From Ureibacillus acetophenoni (lineage in GTDB: Bacteria; Bacillota; Bacilli; Bacillales_A; Planococcaceae): a stretch of DNA of 64,000 nt. Positions 35,713-43,832 of this stretch are shown in pieces; the stretch's first letter is position 1; every line of letters begins with the position of its first letter. Location: assembly GCF_900220965.1 (NCBI RefSeq), contig NZ_OBQC01000012.1:11933-75932 (forward strand), in the 5' to 3' direction. The position numbers and the translations under genes are program-made. The notes beneath the pieces were generated by a model. It was given only the letters and a program-made list of their open reading frames with translations. It was not told the origin of the DNA and made no database searches.

Positions 35713-35739
35713 AATCTCTAGTAATAATTATCTTTTGAA

Positions 35740-36270
35740 TCATTGAGTATTTTTTTTATTTTTCTTCATTCGATCTAGCATAAATCCACCCTTAAATGAT
35801 TTCGGCTCATATGAGATGATAAATGCCTTCGGTTCAATAAATTCTACCAATTGGAACAATTCCTTTTCACGATTACGTTTTGCTAAAATTTCATACTTAT
35901 ATCGTTCACTATCTCTACCTTCTCCAACATAAGTTGTTAAAGCAAATCCATGCGCTCGAATTGTATCGATTAATTCTTGGTTTTTATTTTGTGTATTAAT
36001 GGTAATATACACGAATCCAATGGCCAATTTATTTTCAATTCTTGTTCCTAAAAATATCCCTAAACCAAATCCCACAGCATATACAATCATTGCTAATAAG
36101 CTTTGATCACCACCGAATACTAGCGAAAGACCAAATACATAAATTAGCATCTCTAGAATGCCTATCAAAGCTGCTAAAAACGTAATATTTTTAACTAAGA
36201 AGATTGTACGAAGAGTTAATAATGGTACATAAACTAATTGCAACAATAATATTAATAAGATGTTATACAT
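35740..36270 (-). CDS. UPF0316 / DUF2179 membrane protein (YebE-like)
   Basis: A 176-residue protein with three N-terminal membrane helices (to about residue 85) and a C-terminal cytosolic DUF2179-type domain (RAHGFALTTYVGEGRDSERYK). The family is conserved in Bacillales as UPF0316. Function unknown. Confidence 0.8.
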   Translation of the reverse strand: MYNILLILLLQLVYVPLLTLRTIFLVKNITFLAALIGILEMLIYVFGLSLVFGGDQSLLAMIVYAVGFGLGIFLGTRIENKLAIGFVYITINTQNKNQELIDTIRAHGFALTTYVGEGRDSERYKYEILAKRNREKELFQLVEFIEPKAFIISYEPKSFKGGFMLDRMKKNKKNTQ

Positions 36271-36352
36271 TGAATAGCCTCGCTAAAAATTTAATTTACT
36301 ATAGTTAATGCTACTTGCTATACCTAAAAATTGTTTTCTATTCTATATATTT

Positions 36353-37027
36353 TTAACTAATTCTTGCGATTAATTCTTCAGAATTGTTTTTCGGTGAATT
36401 TACTAACTCACTTACTTGATATGCTATCATTTTTTCCGCATCAAATGGAACCAATAAGGACTTTAACTGATCCTTATCGTGAATTCGAGGATCTAGCCAA
36501 GTTAATTGTTGTTCTTTAGATAAAATAACAGGCATCCGATCATGAATTCCCCTCATTAAATCGTTTGGTTCTGTCGTTAAAATTGTGCAAGTATAAATGG
36601 CTTCACCTGTAGGCGACTTCCATGTATCCCATAGACCTGCTACACCAAATAGTGAATTGTCTTTCATTGTAATCCTCATAGGTGTTTTTGAATTTCCGTC
36701 TTTCTTCCACTCAAAAAATGAATCCATTGGAATCAAGCAACGTCTTTGATAAAATGATTTTCGAAAACTAGGCTTCTCGTCTACCGTTTCTGAACGTGCA
36801 TTAATCATTTTTGAAGCCATCTTCTCATCCTTTGACCATGCTGGAACTAAGCCCCACTTCAAAAATCCCATCCTATTTTTCTGACCATCATTAATAATGG
36901 ACAGTATCTGTTGTGATGGAGCTATATTGTAACTAGCTTCATAAAATACTTCTTCAATCGCTTGTTGTATATCAAACTCTTCTAATATTTTTTCAAACGA
37001 AGCAAATAGTGTAAAGCGTCCACACAT
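36353..37027 (-). CDS. SRAP-family abasic-site DNA-protein crosslinking protein (YedK/HMCES)
   Basis: A 224-residue protein of the SOS-response-associated peptidase family, which shields abasic sites in single-stranded DNA through a covalent bond from Cys2. The start ATG at 37025-37027 gives MCGRFTL, so Cys2 becomes N-terminal after Met removal; GGAGG is 8 nt upstream. Other hallmarks: YNIAPSQ, GLVPAW, NARSETV and IHDRMPVIL with the conserved His. A longer frame would bury Cys2 and is rejected. Confidence 0.92.
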   Translation of the reverse strand: MCGRFTLFASFEKILEEFDIQQAIEEVFYEASYNIAPSQQILSIINDGQKNRMGFLKWGLVPAWSKDEKMASKMINARSETVDEKPSFRKSFYQRRCLIPMDSFFEWKKDGNSKTPMRITMKDNSLFGVAGLWDTWKSPTGEAIYTCTILTTEPNDLMRGIHDRMPVILSKEQQLTWLDPRIHDKDQLKSLLVPFDAEKMIAYQVSELVNSPKNNSEELIARIS

Positions 37028-37106
37028 AGACTTAACCTCCATTGTTTATTCTCATGTTGGTTACATTATATATGAAATTCAATTAAAGTCTTATTGCTTA
37101 CATAAT

Positions 37107-37138
37107 AAAAATAGAAAGGAGTTATATCTCCTTTCTAC
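37107..37138 (-). terminator. Terminator of the DinB-like gene
   Basis: The stem TAGAAAGGAG / CTCCTTTCTA with a 6-nt loop is followed by TTTTTATTATG on the minus strand. Confidence 0.85.
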
Positions 37139-37144
37139 CTATTA

Positions 37145-37633
37145 TTATATCATAATGGCTTCTTTTAATTCTTCAATTTGAGCTATATGCCTTTTTTCAT
37201 GATAGGCGAGAAACTCAACCCACTGAGTCAATGTTAACTTCTCGAAGAATGGATGTGGCATATACTTACCATTCAAGTGATCTTCACTAGTATCTTTCAT
37301 AAAATTCTCAAGATTTTCTCTTGATTGTTTCAACTTTTCTTTCAGTTGTTCTAATGTTTGTTGTCTGCTAGATGGCACAAGAAATTTTGGTGCATTAACT
37401 CTTTGAGTGCGATCAGTTGTTAAATGTACTTTTCTCAACTTTACTGGGTTTTCTTCCGTAATCTGCTTTGCTTCCGAAAAACTTTGAACTACGTTTTTTT
37501 CTGTTAAGTAAAGATGTTCTAACACTTGTCCTATCGTCCATTTTCCTTCTTCTACAACTCTATTGATTTGGTCGTCGGTAAGGCCCTCAATAACTCCCCA
37601 TAACTCTTCCCTAACTTTTCTATTGTACTCCAA
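37145..37633 (-). CDS. DinB-like four-helix bundle protein
   Basis: A 162-residue member of the DinB/YfiT superfamily: WTIGQVLEHLYLTEK gives the first metal histidine and FLAYHEKRHIAQIEEL the paired H-x3-H. Members are metal-dependent thiol transferases or of unknown function. Start is TTG at 37631-37633, with GGGGGTG 5 nt upstream; the frame continues upstream without another good start. Confidence 0.8.
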   Translation of the reverse strand: MEYNRKVREELWGVIEGLTDDQINRVVEEGKWTIGQVLEHLYLTEKNVVQSFSEAKQITEENPVKLRKVHLTTDRTQRVNAPKFLVPSSRQQTLEQLKEKLKQSRENLENFMKDTSEDHLNGKYMPHPFFEKLTLTQWVEFLAYHEKRHIAQIEELKEAIMI

Positions 37634-37700
37634 ACAAACACCCCCTAATATTTTTATTCTATATAGAAGAATATTAGAAGGGAAGAATTTTCCGCCATAA

Positions 37701-37728
37701 AGAAAGAGTGAGAATGATCTCACCCTTA
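37701..37728 (-). terminator. Probable terminator of the Gly-rich protein gene
   Basis: The stem GGGTGAG / CTCACTC is followed by TTTCTTT on the minus strand, 43 bp past the stop codon. Confidence 0.5.
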
Positions 37729-37770
37729 GAAGGAACTTTGTTTTTTTTGATGCGGGCTTTGTAATTAAGA

Positions 37771-38247
37771 CTAGTAACATTGGAAGAAAATAATACTGTT
37801 GCGATTTAATGAATCAAATACCCAACCTCTTCTGCCTCGCCAGCGGAAACCAACGATTGTATTCCCCACAATTAGCATCGGGAAGAACCAGAAGCTATTT
37901 CCGTTTCTCAACCAAATAAATGTGTTACGGAACATACAACGTCGAATACCACCTACACCACCGCGGCGTGAGAAATCTTGTTGTTGTATTGTTGTAAATG
38001 TTTGTGGTGTGAAACTTGGTGGTGGAGCCGTTGGTGGTGTTAACTGATTGCCACCTCCAGGAAACCCTCCGCCTGGGAATCCCCCCGGAGCCCCACCTGG
38101 GAATCCGCCTGGGAATCCGCCACCTGGAAAACCACCTCGGAATGATGGTGAATCATCATCGCGACCACGACCACGCCCTCTTCCACGACCTTGGTTATCA
38201 TCATCAAATTGAGCTAAATAATCATCATCGTAATCAAAAGGATACAA
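37771..38247 (-). CDS. Gly/Pro/Phe- and RG-repeat protein, likely spore-surface
   Basis: A 158-residue low-complexity protein. An acidic start (residues 5-17) is followed by a pure RG run (20-29), then repeats of GFPGG (residues 39-66), a Pro/Thr spacer and a compact C-terminal domain with CMFRNTFIWLRNGNSFWFFP. The C-terminal part resembles a small domain seen in proteins of spore-forming Bacillales. Start is TTG at 38245-38247 with GGAGG 8 nt upstream. Spore-surface location is inferred from composition only. Confidence 0.65.
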   Translation of the reverse strand: MYPFDYDDDYLAQFDDDNQGRGRGRGRGRDDDSPSFRGGFPGGGFPGGFPGGAPGGFPGGGFPGGGNQLTPPTAPPPSFTPQTFTTIQQQDFSRRGGVGGIRRCMFRNTFIWLRNGNSFWFFPMLIVGNTIVGFRWRGRRGWVFDSLNRNSIIFFQCY

Positions 38248-38496
38248 GCATTTATCCTCCTTTCCATATGAACTACCTACAATGTATGTGGAAAGTATTA
38301 GCCTATTAAGGTTAAATGCCCTTTTGTTAATGCCTATTTTACTTTGGAGTTAAAAAAATGTTCAATTTAAATTTAATAATTTCATTTGAATTACGAATAT
38401 TGTCCTCAAACTTGAATATGTATTTAGAGTCAGTTATTTTCATATGTCCACATTCCTTTATGCTTACATAGCTTCAAAAAATCATCGTAAGGAGTG

Positions 38497-39204
38497 ATGA
38501 AGATACTTCAATTCGTAATACCTAAAAACAATCATAGTCTTTGCTTAGCAAACCCTGAAAAGAAAGACATTTTTAATCTTTATATTCGTTACTCTCCTCT
38601 TATGGATGAAGGTTCAGACTTAAAAAGCTATGAACCCGTGATACTGAAGACAGATCAATTGTATGGGGAAAGTTATGCTATCTTAGAGGAAGATCATCAA
38701 TACGGTATTGGAACAGCCTATATTTATGAGGTACTCTATGTATCGAATGATGGTGTCATATTACAAAGCTTCTATCGAAACAAATTACAAAATGTAGACA
38801 CCGTCCGAACTCATTCTTTATTTAGGTACCCTATATGGTCAATTGAGGAAACGGATTATGAAGTCATTGATCCTGAAGAAATAATTCACATTGTATTTAA
38901 GGACATCTACGCAAAGGAAGCACCCATTGATTCAAGTCGATATCGTACACTTCTTGAAAAAAGTGACCTTTTTGAGTATTTTTTTGAGGATCTCTATTAT
39001 GAGATGGGACGTTTTCATAGAGGCGATAAGTCTTATTCCAGAGAGAAATGGGAGTTCGCTCAAATACTTCAATCTAACTATCATGTACAATTAGTACAGT
39101 CAGAAGGATCGGATATTATCCTTTCAAATTGTTCAGGTATTATGAAAAAGTTAAATTTATCGAAAAAACAAATGGCAGAATACTTTATTAAATTTCTAGA
39201 TTAA
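38497..39204 (+). CDS. Hypothetical protein, 235 residues
   Basis: A soluble, acidic protein I do not recognise. It has many aromatic residues (FEYFFEDLYYEMGRF) and no membrane segment or signal peptide. The ATG at 38497 lies only 2 nt past AAGGAG and a GTG overlaps the site, so the precise start is unclear; an ATA at 38503 has ideal spacing. Monocistronic, with terminator. Confidence 0.7.
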   Translation: MKILQFVIPKNNHSLCLANPEKKDIFNLYIRYSPLMDEGSDLKSYEPVILKTDQLYGESYAILEEDHQYGIGTAYIYEVLYVSNDGVILQSFYRNKLQNVDTVRTHSLFRYPIWSIEETDYEVIDPEEIIHIVFKDIYAKEAPIDSSRYRTLLEKSDLFEYFFEDLYYEMGRFHRGDKSYSREKWEFAQILQSNYHVQLVQSEGSDIILSNCSGIMKKLNLSKKQMAEYFIKFLD

Positions 39205-39223
39205 CACTGATTTAATATTATAT

Positions 39224-39260
39224 ATAGCCCCTTCAATATAACTTGAAGGGGCTTTTCTAA
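39224..39260 (+). terminator. Terminator of the 235-residue gene
   Basis: The stem AGCCCCTTCA / TGAAGGGGCT is followed by TTTTCT. Confidence 0.88.
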
Positions 39261-39499
39261 TTGTATTAATTGCTAACCCCTTGACAGGACTATAGCTCCA
39301 TCAATTTTCTTGATATGATACAAATCTTTTACAACTACAAAAAATATGATTAACTTATCAGATTTATAAAACGAAAAAATGATTATTATTTCTTATATTT
39401 TTATGACATTTTTTTCTACTCATTGATTATATTCTCCCTTTTTGTATCATAAAGTTTAAAAAACAATTTACACCTAGCAACTATAAAAGGAGGAACACA

Positions 39500-39676
39500 G
39501 TGTTTATTGCATTTATTATTCTAGCTGGTCTAAGTTTATTTTTCGCATTTAAAACTAAAAGAATGTCCCTGTTAACTATTCCTGTAATCGCCTTCACCGT
39601 CTACTTTATCGTTCAAATTGCTTTAGTCCCCCTACCACTGATGGATACTATTAAATTTATCTTTAGCCTACAATAA
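39500..39676 (+). CDS. Small membrane protein, 58 residues
   Basis: A short open frame with two hydrophobic helices: FIAFIILAGLSLFFAF (residues 2-17), a basic turn KTKR, then LLTIPVIAFTVYFIVQIALV. GTG at 39500 is preceded by AAAGGAGG with a 6-nt spacer, an excellent ribosome site. No homologue is recognised. It lies in the otherwise gene-free stretch before the sodium-symporter operon, 243 bp upstream, and could be cotranscribed. The remaining bases 39261-39499 and 39677-39918 show no other gene. Confidence 0.65.
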   Translation: MFIAFIILAGLSLFFAFKTKRMSLLTIPVIAFTVYFIVQIALVPLPLMDTIKFIFSLQ

Positions 39677-39918
39677 TTAACCAAATATAATACTGGCTGA
39701 TAATAAAACATATGAAAATACTACTTTTCCCGCTTGTTTTACTATGCCATATCAATGTGAATTCCTTTGTCAAAATTAAAGACAAAGTGAATATAAAATC
39801 TCTCTTAATTTAAGGAGAAATTCTTAAGTTAATGGAGGAAAGGAGGTATTTCGGACTTAGCAATCACTTCTGATACTCGTATGGATAATGGGGAAATTTC
39901 TAAATAGGGGTGAAACTT

Positions 39919-40221
39919 GTGAAGAAAATCGATAAGAGCATTGCTGATGCTTACTTTCGCGAGAAAGTCAAGTATATGATTATCTACTTTATTATTTGGG
40001 CAGTTGTTTCATATGGTTGTGTTCTCTTTGCAGAGCAGTTAAGTAAATTTACATTTAATGGATTCCCATTCCATTACTTTATGGGTGCTCAAGGTGCATT
40101 GGCTACATTCATTATCTTATTATTTGTTAATGCCATTGTTGGGGATAAAATTGATAAAAAATACGGCATTGATGAAAGTAAAAATGAAGAAATTGGAAGT
40201 AAAACTACAAATAATCACTAA
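39919..40221 (+). CDS. DUF4212 small subunit of sodium/solute symporter
   Basis: A 100-residue protein with two membrane helices, matching the DUF4212 family (putative small subunit of sodium:solute symporters): AYFREKVKYMIIYFIIWAVVSYGCVLFA and FHYFMGAQGALATFIILLFV. GTG at 39919 lies 8 nt after AGGGG. The large subunit gene follows 30 bp later, so the two probably form a complex. Confidence 0.85.
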   Translation: MKKIDKSIADAYFREKVKYMIIYFIIWAVVSYGCVLFAEQLSKFTFNGFPFHYFMGAQGALATFIILLFVNAIVGDKIDKKYGIDESKNEEIGSKTTNNH

Positions 40222-40251
40222 GAGGGAAATTCTTAAAAAGGGGGATCGCTT

Positions 40252-41904
40252 TTGGATACACAATTTATAGTGTCGCTTGCAATTATTTTAGCAACATTCG
40301 CACTGTATATTTGGATTGCCGTTTATAACAATGCGAAGGGAACTTCAGACTTCTACGTTGCTAGCCGCGGAGTTCCACCACTATATAATGGTATGGCAAT
40401 TGCCGCTGACTGGATGAGTGCTGCATCTTTTATCGGTATGGCTGGTACTATTATGGTTCTTGGGTATGATGGTTTAGCCTATATTATGGGTTGGACTGGG
40501 GGCTACTTATTCTTAGCCTTTTTACTTGCTCCACAACTAAGGAAATCTGGAAGTTATACTGTTCCTGAATTTATCGGAGACCGCTTCCAAAGTAAAACTG
40601 CACTTATTATAGCGGCAATATGTACAATGATCATTAGTTTCACATATTCAATTGGACAATTATCAGGGTCCGGGGTTGTTATTGGACGTTTGTTCCAAAT
40701 TGATGCTGAATTCGGTACGATGATTGGGGTAGTATTAATTGCAGTCTATGCTGCATTCGGTGGTATGAAAGGAATTACATGGACTCAAGTTGCACAATAC
40801 GTCGTATTAATTGTTGCTTACCTAGTTCCTATTATCTTCATATCATTGCAAATTACAGGTAACCCTATTCCTTGGTTATCTTATGGCCATATCGTTAGTG
40901 AATTAGGAGCGCTCGATCAAGCACTTGGATTATCCGAGTACTTTGCTCCATTTGAGAATGGTACGAAGTGGCAATTCCTTGCACTTATGTTTACATTAAT
41001 GTGTGGTACGGCTGGACTTCCTCACGTAATTGCAAGGTTCTATACAGTTAAAACGATGAAGGCTGCTCGTTGGTCAGCGGCATGGGCGTTATTATTCATT
41101 GCATTATTGTACTTCTCTGCACCTGCTTATGCTGCATTCTCTCGTTTCATCCTAATGACACAAGTTGCAGGGAGAAAAATCTCAGAACTTCCAGCATGGA
41201 CAACATCATGGGTAGAAACAGGGTTGTTAAAAGTAGCCGATCAAAATGCGGATGGAATTTTACAATGGAAGGAATTAGTCATTGCAAATGACATCGTCGT
41301 TATGGCGACGCCAGAAATTGCTAACCTCGGTGTATTTGTAATCGGTTTAGTAGCAGCTGGTGCGATGGCTGCTGCATTATCAACAGCTGGTGGTTTATTA
41401 ATTGCAATTTCTTCTGCATTTGCACACGATATTTACTACCGAATTTTAAAACCTACTGCTACAGAAAAACAACGATTAAACGTAGGACGTATTACAATCG
41501 TTGTTGCAACAGTTCTTGCAGGTATTGTTGCACTTAACCCACCAGGTGCCATTACACAAATCGTTGCTTGGGCATTTGCTATTGCAACAGGTACGTTCTT
41601 CCCTGCATTAGTTCTTGGTGTATGGTGGCGACGAGGAAATGCAAAAGGAACGATTGCAGGTATGTTAGTTGGTCTTTCGGTCACTTTAGGATATATATTC
41701 GCTGCTAAATATGGTGGGTTTACAATTTTAGGAATTATCGATACGGGAGCTGGAGTATTTGGTGCTACTGCTGCAATTGCTGCAAACATCATTGTTTCAT
41801 TAGCTACTAAACCACCTTCACAAGAAACGAAGAATTATGTCACTAACTTACGATACCCAGAACAAATGACTTACAAAGATGGCGAAGTTTATATGAACGA
41901 ATAA
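40252..41904 (+). CDS. Sodium:solute symporter, large subunit (acetate/carboxylate type)
   Basis: A 550-residue transporter of the SSS family with about 13 helices. FYVASRGVPPLYNGMAIAADWMSAASFIGMAG near residues 35-65 and GLPHVIARFYTVK near residue 250 are typical of the ActP-like branch that pairs with DUF4212. A DxNxDG-like loop (DQNADGILQW) lies between helices. It takes up a small carboxylate with sodium. TTG start with GGGGG 8 nt upstream. Confidence 0.88.
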   Translation: MDTQFIVSLAIILATFALYIWIAVYNNAKGTSDFYVASRGVPPLYNGMAIAADWMSAASFIGMAGTIMVLGYDGLAYIMGWTGGYLFLAFLLAPQLRKSGSYTVPEFIGDRFQSKTALIIAAICTMIISFTYSIGQLSGSGVVIGRLFQIDAEFGTMIGVVLIAVYAAFGGMKGITWTQVAQYVVLIVAYLVPIIFISLQITGNPIPWLSYGHIVSELGALDQALGLSEYFAPFENGTKWQFLALMFTLMCGTAGLPHVIARFYTVKTMKAARWSAAWALLFIALLYFSAPAYAAFSRFILMTQVAGRKISELPAWTTSWVETGLLKVADQNADGILQWKELVIANDIVVMATPEIANLGVFVIGLVAAGAMAAALSTAGGLLIAISSAFAHDIYYRILKPTATEKQRLNVGRITIVVATVLAGIVALNPPGAITQIVAWAFAIATGTFFPALVLGVWWRRGNAKGTIAGMLVGLSVTLGYIFAAKYGGFTILGIIDTGAGVFGATAAIAANIIVSLATKPPSQETKNYVTNLRYPEQMTYKDGEVYMNE

Positions 41905-41921
41905 AGCCTTATCCTTTGATA

Positions 41922-41967
41922 AAAATAACCAGTTTCCGACTGCGGTATCGGAAACTGGTTTTATTAT
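41922..41967 (+). terminator. Terminator of the symporter operon
   Basis: The stem AACCAGTTTCCGA / TCGGAAACTGGTT is followed by TTATTATT. Confidence 0.9.
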
Positions 41968-42148
41968 TGTACAAAACTCGTTACTACATAAATTAGTTTC
42001 AAATTATAATTTTTAAATTTTCAGAAACTTGTGTACATTAGGAAAAAATTTATTTATATTATTATTAGATAATGAAACATCTTCGGATTATTATCGTATA
42101 TATATTATAAATATCATTAATTAAACTCTTTGGAGGGAAACCGTTTTT

Positions 42149-42334
42149 ATGTTTGATAAATTTAAGAAATCACTATTTGGAAAAAGTCATCGTCGTTATT
42201 CATACTCCTCTTCAAGTCATAGAGGTTATTCCCATAAAGATAAATATTATGGCCACAAGCACTACAAAAGAAGACGCAGAAGCTTTAGTTCAGGATTCTT
42301 TGGATCAAGAAGTGGAAGTTTCTTCAGTAGTTAA
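42149..42334 (+). CDS. Ser/Arg/Tyr-rich basic small protein
   Basis: A 61-residue protein made almost only of Ser, Arg, Lys, His, Tyr, Gly and Phe: HRRYSYSSSSHRGYS, then KHYKRRRRSFSSGFFG and SRSGSFFSS. It recalls SR-rich spore-coat kinase substrates. GGAGGG lies 11 nt before the ATG. The protein-kinase gene begins 2 bp after its stop codon, so the two are translated together. A kinase-substrate relation is an inference from composition and coupling. Confidence 0.7.
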   Translation: MFDKFKKSLFGKSHRRYSYSSSSHRGYSHKDKYYGHKHYKRRRRSFSSGFFGSRSGSFFSS

Positions 42335-42336
42335 AT

Positions 42337-43122
42337 ATGTTAAAGTTCATTAGTGACACTAAAATTAAGCGCCTCGTAAAAAATTACATTGAAAATGAAA
42401 CACCTTTTCAAATTCAAAGATTTATTGGGAGAGGGGCTTACGGTCTTGCGTATTTATTAGTTCATAAAGAGACTAAGAAACAATACGTCCTTAAAAGGAT
42501 GCGGACTAAATATAGAGGTAGAAGTCAAACAAAGTCAAAGTTTAAACAAGAGATTGAAATGTTAAAACAATTGAATCTTCCTAATGTTCCAAAAGTCTTT
42601 CTCGAAGGAGAGTTAGAAAACGTACCATTCTATATAATGGACTTGATAGATGGTAATACTTTTGAACAAGAAATTTTTCGAGAAGGAAAAACATTTTCCT
42701 TGGAAGAATGTTTTGTTATATTAGAAAAGTTATTAAATGTCATAATTCGTATTCATGATCAAAAAATAGTTCATCGTGATTTAAGAATTCCTAACATATT
42801 AATAAAAAATGATGACATCTATATAATAGATTTTGGTCTAGCTTCATATATAAAAAACAATGTTCTTATAAAGCAATTCGATAATCCCAAAAAATTGGAA
42901 GACCATCGAAGTGATTTATATTATATTGGGCATTTCCTTTTATACTTAATTTACTCAAATTATTCACCAACAAGTCGAAAAGAACGAAGTTGGCAAGAGG
43001 AATTACAGCTACCTAAGGAAATAGAAAATTATATTGAACGATTGCTACTTATCGGCCCTGCTTTTTCAAGTGCCGAAGAAGCATTACACTCAATTCCGAT
43101 TCAAAGGGCACAGTCCAAATGA
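42337..43122 (+). CDS. Hanks-type serine/threonine protein kinase
   Basis: A 261-residue single-domain kinase without membrane segment. Motifs in order: glycine loop GRGAYG (31-36), ATP lysine K53 in VLKRM, catalytic loop HRDLRIPN (146-153) and metal DFG (165-167). The catalytic-loop lysine of classical HRDxKxxN is an arginine here. All other key residues are present, so activity is likely. It directly follows the Ser/Arg-rich gene and ends at a shared terminator. Confidence 0.88.
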   Translation: MLKFISDTKIKRLVKNYIENETPFQIQRFIGRGAYGLAYLLVHKETKKQYVLKRMRTKYRGRSQTKSKFKQEIEMLKQLNLPNVPKVFLEGELENVPFYIMDLIDGNTFEQEIFREGKTFSLEECFVILEKLLNVIIRIHDQKIVHRDLRIPNILIKNDDIYIIDFGLASYIKNNVLIKQFDNPKKLEDHRSDLYYIGHFLLYLIYSNYSPTSRKERSWQEELQLPKEIENYIERLLLIGPAFSSAEEALHSIPIQRAQSK

Positions 43123-43137
43123 CTGTGCCTTTTTACT
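43107..43137. terminator. Terminator after the kinase gene
   Basis: The stem GGCACAGTC / GACTGTGCC is followed by TTTTT. The preceding A-run is short, so action on the minus strand is weaker. Confidence 0.88.
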
Positions 43138-43690
43138 TGCCCATTAAATCTTCATTCTCTAAATAACGGTATAGGGTTGATTTACTAATTCCTGTTTCAT
43201 TTTTTATATCTATTAATGTATATTTTCCTGAATGATACATTGCAATTGCTTGATTGATTTGATCATTAGATTTCTTAGGCCGACCTATAGGTTTTCCTTG
43301 TGCCTTAGCATTTGCAATACCAATCATCGTCGATTGTTTTACGATATCTGTTTGAAATTTTGTTATTTTTTCAACCATCTCATGAAGGGACAAAGAGAAA
43401 ACGCCTTTACTATCTAAACCTTCGTTAAGAAATTTAATATTCACTTCATCTTTTTCACACAGTTTCAATAGCTCTAATAAGTGTCTTGTTGTATCGGCTA
43501 GCACAAACATTCTTTCAACTATAATGGTGTCATTCTTATTGAGATTCATAAGCATTTTTTCAAGTTCAATTCGTTTTTTCGGCGTTCCATGTAACTCTTT
43601 GTATATAAAATCACATTGTTCCTCTAACTTCTCTAGTTGTTCTTTACAATTTTCATCATTATATAGCGGTCTTATGTACCCATAGTTCAT
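43133..43690 (-). CDS. Serine-recombinase-like protein lacking the catalytic serine
   Basis: A 185-residue protein with resolvase/invertase layout: an N-terminal domain beginning MNYGYIRPLYND, a long helix and a C-terminal GRPKKSNDQINQAIAMYHSG helix-turn-helix. In active enzymes the start reads GYxRVSTxxQ with the nucleophile serine; here it is RPLYND, with no serine. The DRLGRS arginine cluster is also replaced (ERMFVLADTTR). It is therefore probably a DNA-binding protein without recombination activity. No inverted repeats typical of an invertible switch are seen beside it. Confidence 0.8.
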   Translation of the reverse strand: MNYGYIRPLYNDENCKEQLEKLEEQCDFIYKELHGTPKKRIELEKMLMNLNKNDTIIVERMFVLADTTRHLLELLKLCEKDEVNIKFLNEGLDSKGVFSLSLHEMVEKITKFQTDIVKQSTMIGIANAKAQGKPIGRPKKSNDQINQAIAMYHSGKYTLIDIKNETGISKSTLYRYLENEDLMGK

Positions 43691-43832
43691 TCATATCTCT
43701 CCTGAAAACTTTCCCAAAAGTGTTCCCTTATAGGAAAATAGGTGTTATGATTATCAAAGAATTTTCATTGGATAATTGCTAATACTTATCTTACTAAAAA
43801 ATACAGTTAAATTCATAGTAAAGGAGTTACTC

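Noticed and set aside
42153-42353. A 66-residue frame overlapping the Ser/Arg-rich gene
   Set aside because: It is shifted by one frame, has no ribosome site at its own start, and overlaps the kinase start. The SR-rich frame is better placed.
43133-43690. An invertible DNA switch controlled by the recombinase
   Set aside because: The protein lacks the nucleophile and no matching inverted repeats flank a promoter in the neighbourhood.
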